DNA of 32,708 bases from assembly GCA_003565715.1 (NCBI GenBank), contig PXAV01000084.1, positions 1 to 32,708 on the forward strand, given 5' to 3'. The position numbers and the translations under genes were made by a program. How positions within the stretch are numbered: position 1 is the first letter of the stretch; each line of letters starts with the position of its first letter. Shown here in pieces: positions 1 to 6,033 of the stretch. The notes below the pieces were generated by a model. The model searched no databases. It was not told the DNA's origin and saw only the letters and a program-made list of their open reading frames with translations. This stretch comes from Methanosarcinaceae archaeon (GTDB taxonomy: Archaea; Halobacteriota; Methanosarcinia; Methanosarcinales; Methanosarcinaceae).

Positions 1-426
1 ATATTAAGTGATGAACAGGTGGATTATCTTCGCAGGCTTCCAATGAACCTTGGAATTGAAGAGAACGGGAAAAGGCTTTATTTTACACATGGTAGCCCAG
101 TGTCCTTCTATGATTATATAAGACCAGATACTCCTGAAGCAACAATAGGAGAGTTCATAAAAGGCGTTGATGCTGATTTCATATTCGTTGGACATTCCCA
201 TATTCCATTTGTGCGGAGGGTGAATGATGTGATTTTAATAAATCCCGGATCAGTGGGTCAGCCCAGGGATGGTGATGTTCGTGCAAGCTGTGCTGTTTTC
301 GATACGGAAACTTCTCAAACCGAGATGATCCGTGTTGAATATGATATGGAGACCGCTTTTGAGAAAATCGACAAAAACATGCCGCATTCTGCTGAACTGA
401 CGTCAATATTAAAAAGAGGAAAGTAA
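1..426 (+). CDS. YfcE/MJ0936-type metallophosphoesterase, C-terminal part
   Basis: The reading frame is open at the left edge, so only the last 141 codons are present. Visible motifs are FTHGSP, the metal-binding GHSHIPF (the GHTH/GHSH motif of calcineurin-like phosphoesterases) and the following NPGSVGQPRDG, which is typical of the small YfcE/MJ0936 family of metal-dependent phosphodiesterases. The N-terminal DxH and GDxxD motifs lie outside the window. The in-frame GTG at 19 is internal, not a start. The protein should be cytosolic; the physiological substrate of this family in archaea is not settled. A 58-base AT-rich gap separates it from the next gene, which has its own SD. Confidence 0.85.
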   Translation: MLSDEQVDYLRRLPMNLGIEENGKRLYFTHGSPVSFYDYIRPDTPEATIGEFIKGVDADFIFVGHSHIPFVRRVNDVILINPGSVGQPRDGDVRASCAVFDTETSQTEMIRVEYDMETAFEKIDKNMPHSAELTSILKRGK

Positions 427-446
427 AATAGAACTACATTATATTC

Positions 447-458
447 AAGTATATACTT
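447..458. promoter_or_regulatory. 12-bp palindrome upstream of the thioredoxin-like gene
   Basis: AAGTATATACTT is a perfect palindrome in the short gap before the gene at 485, followed by a further ATACTT at 460-465. It overlaps a TATA-like stretch, so it may be promoter, operator or both. The gene also has a good SD (AAGGTGAT, 474-481). Assignment as an operator is inference. Confidence 0.3.
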
Positions 459-484
459 TATACTTAAAACAAAAAGGTGATAAG

Positions 485-715
485 ATGAAAATAGAAATTC
501 TTGGAAGCGGTTGTGCAAAATGTAAGAAAACAAAAGAAATAGTTGAGCAGGCAGTTAGTGAGCTTGGAACAGATGCAGAAGTAGTGAAGGTTGAGGACAT
601 GAATGCTGCAATTGATTATGGGGTAATGATAACCCCAGCTGTTGTTGTGGACGGTGAGGTGAAGATAGCAGGTAAGATACCGACTGTGGAAAAGGTCAAG
701 GAATGGCTACAGTAG
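485..715 (+). CDS. Thioredoxin-like small redox protein (MTH895/redox-active disulfide type)
   Basis: A 76-residue protein with an N-terminal beta strand leading into the dithiol motif GCAKC (Cys10 and Cys13), followed by a helix and the cis-proline segment TPAVVVDGE. This is the compact thioredoxin/glutaredoxin fold of the archaeal 'redox-active disulfide protein 2' family, about 75-80 residues and lacking the usual thioredoxin N-terminal extension. It should be cytosolic and act as a disulfide reductant. The start ATG has AAGGTGAT four bases upstream. The end overlaps the next gene by 13 bases, which suggests translational coupling and a shared redox role. Which reductase recharges it cannot be told from this window. 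Confidence 0.85.
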   Translation: MKIEILGSGCAKCKKTKEIVEQAVSELGTDAEVVKVEDMNAAIDYGVMITPAVVVDGEVKIAGKIPTVEKVKEWLQ

Positions 716-1503
716 ATCCATCTGCAAACATAAAACTGGTTAACAGTGCTATTTCAAACACTACAAGAAGAAAGATCATAAACCTCCTAAAAGACGGAGG
801 AAGATCAAAGGAAGAAATTGCCAATTTCACTGGTCATACAATGCTGGAGTATCATTTACAGCATCTTAAGCAAGCAGGACTGGTAACTAATATTGATGGT
901 TTACCGGAGTTGACAGATTTTGGCAGGAATTTCCTGGAAGTTAAAGCTGAAAAAGTACATTCCGCAAATGATCTTTTTGGAACCAGACCCGTGGATGTAA
1001 TAGAGATAAGACAATTTATTCCATGTATAGCTGATAATAGCAAGCTTCGTATAATAGCCCGCATGGAACCTCCACTTGAAGCGGCACTTAGGTTAATGGA
1101 ACCTCTTTTTCCAAGAGCCCGATATTCAGAGAAACTAGGTATATTGATGATTCAGAAACGGACCACAATGATAACTGTATATTCCACAGGCAATGTGACC
1201 ATGACAATGGTATCAGACACTGACGAGGCAAAATGGATACTTGATGATCTTAGACGGATTATCAATGATGCTATCGAGAAAGGAATAACACCAAACCAAA
1301 GGGAGAGAATTGAGGTTGAACACAATGACATCTATAAGTATCTCCCAAAAACCAACTGTCGTACTTGTGGCGAACAAAGCTGTTATTCATTTTCCATCCG
1401 ATTGATTGCAAAAGAGACAACAATGGATAGATGTACACCATTATTTGAGAAAGAACATGCAATCAATCTTGAACATCTGCGGGTTCTTATGGAATATCTG
1501 TGA
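703..1503 (+). CDS. Winged-helix regulator with C-terminal Fe-S cluster domain
   Basis: 266 residues. Residues about 10-85 form an ArsR-like winged helix (TRRKIINLLKDGG, then EEIANFTGHT and LEYHLQHLKQAGLV as the recognition region). The middle is an alpha/beta domain without a family I can name. The C-terminus carries Cys219, Cys222, Cys227 and Cys244 in a CxxCGxxxC...C arrangement like the small 4Fe-4S domain of RnfB and CO dehydrogenase-related proteins. The architecture suggests a transcription factor that senses redox state or oxygen through its cluster; that role is inference. The start at 703 lies inside the preceding thioredoxin-like gene, so the two are probably one operon. Confidence 0.75.
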   Translation: MATVDPSANIKLVNSAISNTTRRKIINLLKDGGRSKEEIANFTGHTMLEYHLQHLKQAGLVTNIDGLPELTDFGRNFLEVKAEKVHSANDLFGTRPVDVIEIRQFIPCIADNSKLRIIARMEPPLEAALRLMEPLFPRARYSEKLGILMIQKRTTMITVYSTGNVTMTMVSDTDEAKWILDDLRRIINDAIEKGITPNQRERIEVEHNDIYKYLPKTNCRTCGEQSCYSFSIRLIAKETTMDRCTPLFEKEHAINLEHLRVLMEYL

Positions 1504-1583
1504 AAGAACATAAATATTTCCAAGATAAATATAATTATAGAAATAAAAGATGTTATTTGACCTGATCAAGAGGAACAGTCCTT

Positions 1584-1931
1584 TTATTTTTGTTTAACAT
1601 CATGCGTATTGTCTAGAACCATACGTATTTCAGGATCCAATCGATAATAGGTATACCGTGAACTCTTGTAAGACCCAACTGCACCATTTTGTTTCATGAT
1701 TGAAAGATGGTGCGAAACAAGATTTTGTTTTTCCCTTAGTGAGTGAACCAGGGCCTCAACGCAATAATCCTGTTTTAAAAGGTGATATGCTATCCTTAGC
1801 CTTATTGGATTACTCAATACTTTGAAAACATTGCACATCCTGTCAATTTCATTTTCACCTATTGTCACTTCATGCTCCAGGCTTTCCTTCCACTCTTTTT
1901 TTATGTTTTCATCAACAGGACAACATTTCAT
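1584..1931 (-). CDS. ArsR/SmtB-family metalloregulator
   Basis: 115 residues with the classic ArsR winged-helix core: FKVLSNPIRLRIAYHL, then VEALVHSL and the recognition helix LVSHHLSIMKQNGAV, and a wing ending in YYRLD. Cysteines at positions 3, 4, 33 and 57 could form a thiolate metalloid or soft-metal site similar to the N-terminal-plus-alpha3 site of CadC (family knowledge; the ligand is not proven here). No SD precedes the ATG. A TATA-like TTATATACTC at 1960-1951 sits about 25 bases upstream, so the mRNA may be leaderless. An inverted repeat lies just beyond it. Nearby remnants of an ACR3 permease suggest this was the regulator of an arsenic resistance locus, now alone. Confidence 0.88.
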   Translation of the reverse strand: MKCCPVDENIKKEWKESLEHEVTIGENEIDRMCNVFKVLSNPIRLRIAYHLLKQDYCVEALVHSLREKQNLVSHHLSIMKQNGAVGSYKSSRYTYYRLDPEIRMVLDNTHDVKQK

Positions 1932-1950
1932 AGCATTAAGAGGGTAGACA

Positions 1951-1988
1951 GAGTATATAATGGTATCATATCAACTAATCCTGATATG
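1951..1988 (-). promoter_or_regulatory. Promoter and candidate operator of the ArsR-family gene
   Basis: Reading on the minus strand, a TATA-like TTATATACTC (1960-1951) is preceded by a perfect 7-base inverted repeat with an 8-base spacer: CATATCA at 1967-1973 and TGATATG at 1982-1988. An interrupted dyad beside the TATA box is where an autoregulating ArsR dimer would bind. The dyad is seen directly; its use is inference. Confidence 0.5.
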
Positions 1989-2019
1989 AAATATTATAAT
2001 AGTATCCATATGTCATCGA

Positions 2020-2178
2020 TTAAGCCCACCATTCATCTCTAAATCGTTGTCTATTGACATGTGGATCAAGTGCTTGACTCGAATACACCTCCATAAACAT
2101 CTCAAGTAACATTTCGATTCCACAATCTTTTAATATTGATCGAAGTTGCTCACTAGGTGAGCGGTTTGCCGTAGCCAA
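2020..2178 (-). pseudogene. Unidentified coding remnant (C-terminal-like fragment)
   Basis: A 52-codon open stretch ends in RFRDEWWA and a TAA. Its composition (SPSEQLRSILKDCG, EMFMEVYSSQ, DPHVNRQRF) looks like real protein rather than random AT-rich translation, but a TGA at 2181-2179 cuts it off upstream and no SD precedes the only possible start (TTG at 2178). I do not recognise the family. It may be the tail of a lost gene, possibly from a mobile element. Confidence 0.35.
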
Positions 2179-2233
2179 TCAGGAGAGAAAATACTACAAA
2201 GGTTTTTCTCAATTATTTATGGATCGTTTGCCA

Positions 2234-2281
2234 TTATTGTCCCTTCAGACAATAAAATAAATGTAATAGAGTATATAAATA
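2234..2281 (+). promoter_or_regulatory. Orphan promoter-like element: inverted repeat plus TATA box
   Basis: TTATTGTC and GACAATAA form a perfect 8-base inverted repeat with a 6-base loop (2234-2255), followed by a strong TATA-like AGTATATAAATAC at 2269-2281. No intact gene follows on the plus strand; the next coding signal is the decayed ACR3 fragment. It may be the surviving promoter of that lost gene (inference). Confidence 0.35.
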
Positions 2282-2522
2282 CATAAGTTATGGACAGAAA
2301 TCCAGTCAGAATCGGCGATAATAGAAAAACAGCATCATGAAAATTGTTTTACTTCTTAACCGATGACACATGTAATAATATCTACAGAATTACTTTGGTT
2401 ATAGATAAAGTATCAAGATACATGGACCAGGTTTAAAAGGTAAACACTGGCACATCTGCAAAAAGCAGATGCTATCTGTGACAGTAAACTATTATTTATG
2501 AAAATGAATGATAAATGATAAA

Positions 2523-2552
2523 TATACATATATATATGTGTGTGTGTGTGTA
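2523..2552. repeat. Simple-sequence tract of alternating AT then GT
   Basis: An alternating purine-pyrimidine tract, ATs followed by seven or so GT units, lies in the decayed region between the ArsR-family gene and the ACR3 remnant. It is a slippage-prone microsatellite with no coding role visible. Confidence 0.7.
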
Positions 2553-2639
2553 CATAAGTTGAAGAGAATCTGGTCCAAACCATGTTTGTATCAAAATATT
2601 TCACTATTGAAATTGAGGACCTTCTATCCTGTGTAGGCG

Positions 2640-2855
2640 AGATGAAGAATGCAGGACTGAAGAAGCTGCTCCCACCACATTCATTGCCCAAGTAATTTCT
2701 TTGAACTTGCAGTAGCTAGCAAATTGATACTGTTTGGTGCAACATCAGGTTCAACACTTACAACTGTTGTAGAGGTAGAAGTACCTGTGATGCGGTCCCT
2801 TGTAAATATAATGAATAAAAACAAGGAAAGGTTTGAATTCATAAATGGGACATGA
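2640..2855 (+). pseudogene. ACR3-type arsenite permease, C-terminal remnant
   Basis: Two frames together spell the end of an ACR3/ArsB-type arsenite efflux permease. Frame 1 (from about 2656) gives [10 protein letters not shown]; after a frameshift near 2688-2691, frame 3 gives [26 protein letters not shown] and [13 protein letters not shown], ending in TGA at 2853. In intact family members this reads roughly as ..A(S)NFFELAIAVAI.FG..SGAA.ATVVG.L.EVPVM..LV, the last two membrane segments (family knowledge). The rest of the gene is missing, the VVG.L loop is shortened and there is no start. It is a decayed gene that probably once belonged with the ArsR-family regulator at 1584. Confidence 0.7.
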
Positions 2856-2909
2856 GTTGCCATGGGTTAAAATCTGGTAAATGAAGAGTAAGATCCCAGA
2901 GGCTATTTT

Positions 2910-3818
2910 TCACCTTCTCCTTAGATTTATAGCCCTTTCAGTTGATTCTATATGTAATATCTCTTTACCATCCATATATATATGTATAACACCGCCAGAT
3001 TCAGAAACAGTTATTGCTATAGCCTCTGTGTCCCTGGTAATTGCAGCTGCAGACACATGCCTTCCCCCAAGACCTTTTTCAACTGATATGTCCCTTGCAT
3101 CAACATCGAGATACCTGCCAGCAGCTTCAACTTTTCCTTTATCGGATATTATAAAGACACCATCAAGCTGGGCAAATTCCTTAATTGATTCCCAATTCTT
3201 TCTATCCATTATAGCCTTGTCCTCATCCGCCTGACCTGCGTATGGATTCAGGATCATCTGATGGGACCTGTTCATGACCTCTTCAATATCACCGATAATA
3301 AACGCTGTACCTACTTGTTTGCCCTCACGCCCTGTATTGGATATATCAAAAGCAAGTTTCAGTACAGCACGGAGTATATCAGACATAATCCTTTGTTCAC
3401 ATTCTTTAAGTATCCTGGAGATATAGTTATCAGCTAGATTGTGCACTACTATTGCATATGACTTCTTGCTTTCTATAATACCAATAACGGTACCTTCTCC
3501 GATCTCCTCCATCATAAATTCGATAGCTGCAATATGCTCCAGGTGCTCTGTTTTTCCCGTAGCAAGATGACTGACCTTATCAAGTATTTCCTTTGACCTT
3601 TCTTCCTTTGTTTTGCTGCCAGCCACCAGGTGATCTATTATATTACTTTGTTTGCGGCTTGCAAAATAAACAGGGATTGATGTATCTATTTCCTTAAGAA
3701 TAATATCATCCCCTGATATTATTATAGCCTTAGATCCCATTTTTTCTGCAAGCTCGATGGCAGCATTGACAACCAGCTCTGTATTGTCCAAATAATCCCC
3801 TCTATAACTTATAAACAA
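2910..3818 (-). CDS. dacZ: Diadenylate cyclase DacZ (c-di-AMP synthase)
   Basis: 302 residues. An N-terminal alpha/beta domain of about 140 residues, as in archaeal DacZ, is followed by a DisA_N (DAC) domain. In it QLDGVFII (Asp219-Gly220) corresponds to the DGA motif and GGRHVSAAAIT (Arg253-His254) to the RHR region that binds ATP. The protein condenses two ATP into c-di-AMP, the osmotic and potassium signal shown in euryarchaea. It is soluble, with no membrane segment. The best in-frame start is TTG at 3818; the ATG at 3832-3830 is out of frame. No clear SD is visible. A TTTATAAAATA box lies about 40 bases upstream, so the leader is short. It is divergent from thpR. Confidence 0.9.
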   Translation of the reverse strand: MFISYRGDYLDNTELVVNAAIELAEKMGSKAIIISGDDIILKEIDTSIPVYFASRKQSNIIDHLVAGSKTKEERSKEILDKVSHLATGKTEHLEHIAAIEFMMEEIGEGTVIGIIESKKSYAIVVHNLADNYISRILKECEQRIMSDILRAVLKLAFDISNTGREGKQVGTAFIIGDIEEVMNRSHQMILNPYAGQADEDKAIMDRKNWESIKEFAQLDGVFIISDKGKVEAAGRYLDVDARDISVEKGLGGRHVSAAAITRDTEAIAITVSESGGVIHIYMDGKEILHIESTERAINLRRR

Positions 3819-3922
3819 AATGCTTGAACATTATATATTATATTCATTCTTATTTTATAAATAACACTGTTCATTAGCGATATTAATTTATGTAACGAAT
3901 ATAAATCTTAATTGGTGATATT

Positions 3923-4468
3923 TTGGTTAGAGCTTTTGTTGCAGTTGACCTCCCAGAAGATTTACATGACAAAATTGCCGAAATACAGTCAATATTCAGC
4001 GATTTTAAATTCAAGTTTGTAAACCCTGAGATTGTCCACATTACTATGAAGTTCTTAGGAGATGTCCCGGATTATATGATCGGCGAAATATCAACAGCAT
4101 TGGATTCAGTTCAATGTAAACCATTCGAGGCTCACATAAAAGGTTTAGGTGTCTTTCCAAAACCAAGGTTCGCTAAGGTCATATGGCTTGGATGTGAGGG
4201 GAATTTTGAAAGCCTTTATAGTCTGATCAATGCTTCTCTATACTCCTTTGAATCAGAGAAGGACCTGCATCAATTCAGTGCACATGCTACTCTTGCAAGG
4301 ATCAAGTATCTGCCGAAAAAGAAAAAAGCGGATTTTCTTCAAAGGATAGAAGAATTAAAAGATATTGACCTTGGGACCTTTGAAGTAAGTTCTCTGAAAT
4401 TGAAAATGAGCACGCTGACCCCCCAGGGTCCTGTATATGAGGACCTGCATGAGGTCAGCCTGGAATGA
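3923..4468 (+). CDS. thpR: RNA 2',3'-cyclic phosphodiesterase (LigT/ThpR)
   Basis: 181 residues, the normal length for the 2H phosphoesterase family. Both catalytic HxT motifs are present: His39-Ile-Thr41 in VHITMKFLGD and His121-Ala-Thr123 in SAHATLARIK. The enzyme opens 2',3'-cyclic phosphates on RNA ends and was first described as a 2'-5' RNA ligase; it is cytosolic. The start is TTG at 3923, with GGTGAT at 3914-3919, giving MVRAFVAVDLP, which matches the usual family N-terminus. It converges with apbE, the two stops lying only four bases apart. Confidence 0.9.
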   Translation: MVRAFVAVDLPEDLHDKIAEIQSIFSDFKFKFVNPEIVHITMKFLGDVPDYMIGEISTALDSVQCKPFEAHIKGLGVFPKPRFAKVIWLGCEGNFESLYSLINASLYSFESEKDLHQFSAHATLARIKYLPKKKKADFLQRIEELKDIDLGTFEVSSLKLKMSTLTPQGPVYEDLHEVSLE

Positions 4469-4472
4469 TTAT

Positions 4473-5501
4473 CTAATTTATCTCATAAATATGGAAGCCA
4501 CTTGAGCGAAGAATCCTTTTATCCTCAGTTATTATAAGGCATTCAACTCCAGGAAGCACTTCTATCATTTCCATACCATCCGTTTCCCCAAGTACAAAAA
4601 CAGCTGTTGAAAATGCATCCGCGTCCATAGCATTATTTGCTAGCACTGTAGCACTAATAAGGGTCTGTGAAGGATAACCGGTCCTTGGGTCTGCTATATG
4701 GGATATTCTTGCGCTTTCATTGAAATAACGCTCATAATTACCGCTTGTGGCAACTGCCATATCCCTGACATCCATCATTACCACATGATCACTGCTTTTC
4801 TCAGGGTCCTGCAGCCCTACAGTCCAGTAAGTACCGTCTGGTTTAATACCAAAATACCTGCCATCACCGCCGGCATTCACAAACCCGGAGTTTATACCAT
4901 CGGATACTAGAGACTCAACTGCTTTATCAACCGCATATCCCTTTGCTACACCTCCCAGGGTAAGACCCATTCCATCATCAAGTCTAATATCATTGCCTTG
5001 TATATCTATATAACTGTAATTTACAAGCATTAATGATTCATTGATCTCCTCTGTAGTAGGATCTGTATAAGGCCCTCCTGGACTGTATTTACTTGCCCAG
5101 AGATCGAGAAGGGGTTTTATGGAAATATCAAAGGCACCGCCACTTTGCTCATAATGATAGCCTGATCTTTGTATCACATAAACAAGTTCCGGGTCAGCAT
5201 CATATAAATCACCCTTGCTATTAAGCAGACTTATCTCACTATTCTCATCGTGTATATTCATCATATCATTTATATGATACATTTTCTCAAAAGCCCTGTC
5301 TATTGATTCGGACGCATCAGTCTCATTAGAACTTACCACAGATATTGTGACAATTGTATCCATAAGACTGCGTGTCTTGGAATGAAGGGTTTTTTCAGAA
5401 GATACATCATTATCTACATAGGCCAGGTAAGATGCAAAATGTACCAGTAACAACACTGCAAATATAACAAACAGTACAATGGCAACAGTTTTATACCTCA
5501 T
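4473..5501 (-). CDS. apbE: FAD:protein FMN transferase (ApbE)
   Basis: 342 residues. An N-terminal membrane anchor (about residues 5-28) places the catalytic domain outside the membrane, where ApbE modifies its targets. ApbE signatures are TLGGVAKGYAVDKA (181-194), NAGGDGR (209-215), the DPRTGYP segment (271-277) and the metal-binding DADAFSTA (293-300). The enzyme transfers FMN from FAD to a threonine in S/T-G-A-T-type motifs. RnfG, encoded divergently about 4.4 kb away, carries one (TGATVS), so it is the obvious substrate, with RnfD as second. No SD precedes the ATG, and an AT-rich ATTTAACATTAATT box about 25 bases upstream suggests a leaderless transcript. A short dyad overlaps the start codon. 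Confidence 0.93.
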   Translation of the reverse strand: MRYKTVAIVLFVIFAVLLLVHFASYLAYVDNDVSSEKTLHSKTRSLMDTIVTISVVSSNETDASESIDRAFEKMYHINDMMNIHDENSEISLLNSKGDLYDADPELVYVIQRSGYHYEQSGGAFDISIKPLLDLWASKYSPGGPYTDPTTEEINESLMLVNYSYIDIQGNDIRLDDGMGLTLGGVAKGYAVDKAVESLVSDGINSGFVNAGGDGRYFGIKPDGTYWTVGLQDPEKSSDHVVMMDVRDMAVATSGNYERYFNESARISHIADPRTGYPSQTLISATVLANNAMDADAFSTAVFVLGETDGMEMIEVLPGVECLIITEDKRILRSSGFHIYEIN

Positions 5502-5510
5502 GTGACATGA
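5498..5510. promoter_or_regulatory. Dyad TCATGT-G-ACATGA over the apbE start
   Basis: A perfect 6-base inverted repeat with one central base covers the apbE start codon. If apbE is transcribed leaderless, this would sit on the transcription start and could act as an operator. An almost identical 11-base core (CATGCGACATG) occurs at 17810-17820, next to another TATA box. Function is inference. Confidence 0.3.
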
Positions 5511-5617
5511 AAAGAGGTTAATTAATGTTAAATCTATGTGTCAAGTAAACAGAGGAAGAAATGTACCTCTTTTTTAATTATCATATTGATCTGAAGGTAG
5601 TCTGAAGGAGTAGTAGA
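5511..5617 (+). promoter_or_regulatory. Intergenic control region between apbE and the Rnf operon
   Basis: The 107 bases between the divergent genes hold AT-rich TATA candidates for both directions (TTAATTAATGTTAAAT near 5519-5534, mainly for apbE, and TTTTTTAATTAT near 5569-5580 for the Rnf operon). Near the operon there is a short direct repeat CTGAAGG (5591 and 5602), the second copy of which contributes the SD GAAGGAG seven bases before the ATG at 5618. Confidence 0.4.
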
Positions 5618-6031
5618 ATGATTAATCCCAGCACAGGTACAGGGACAAGTTCAAGCAAAGACAAATATCTTATAGTCGCCCTTCATCAGTTAATGGAAGA
5701 ATACGGATGTAAAGGCATAGAGAAGCATTTTGGTTCCGTGAAGCATCATGTAATTTACACAAAACCGGATTCATCTCTTGACAAAATCGAACTAAAGGCC
5801 AATGTAAGCGGTCATCATATGGATGTGGACTTTTTAGGTTACACACCTGAAAAAAGTCTTCTTGATAAAGTCTTTGATTTTAATGTACGAGTAATACGCA
5901 AGTCTTTCGAGATAGATAAGTACGTTTCTAATGATCTGAAAATAATGAATGAACAAAATTTAAGGAACACCATCATTATTGTCATCAAGAATCTCGAAGA
6001 AGTGACGGAAAAGAACACTAAAGAGAGTTGA
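5618..6031 (+). CDS. Unknown protein, first gene of the Rnf operon
   Basis: 137 residues with no membrane segment, signal peptide or cysteine cluster; a single Cys sits near residue 31. The start is an alternative-free ATG with GGAG seven bases upstream. The N-terminal dozen residues are Ser/Thr/Gly-rich, followed by a predicted alpha/beta domain (LIVALHQLMEEYG, then HHVIYTKPDS and strands with GHHMDVDFLGY) and a long C-terminal helical part. I do not recognise the family. It ends two bases before the mmcA ATG, so it is almost certainly co-transcribed and translationally coupled with mmcA and the rnf genes. A regulatory or assembly role for Rnf/MmcA is possible, but only from position. Confidence 0.75.
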   Translation: MINPSTGTGTSSSKDKYLIVALHQLMEEYGCKGIEKHFGSVKHHVIYTKPDSSLDKIELKANVSGHHMDVDFLGYTPEKSLLDKVFDFNVRVIRKSFEIDKYVSNDLKIMNEQNLRNTIIIVIKNLEEVTEKNTKES

Positions 6032-6033
6032 GC

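Larger units (their letters stand above)
1932..2909. other. Long region without an intact gene (decayed arsenic locus)
   Basis: 978 bases hold the regulator's promoter, an unidentified coding remnant, an orphan promoter-like element, a microsatellite and the ACR3 C-terminal fragment. No frame gives a complete protein with an SD and sensible composition. The DNA is more AT-rich than neighbouring genes. It reads as an eroding island. Confidence 0.7.

Noticed and set aside
2413-2691. 92-codon open frame on the minus strand
   Set aside because: It runs through the AT/GT microsatellite, giving His-Thr and Met-Tyr-Ile repeats, and overlaps the ACR3 remnant; no SD.
2881-3234. 117-codon open frame antisense to dacZ
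   Set aside because: Ser/Ile-rich shadow of a well-recognised gene with no SD.
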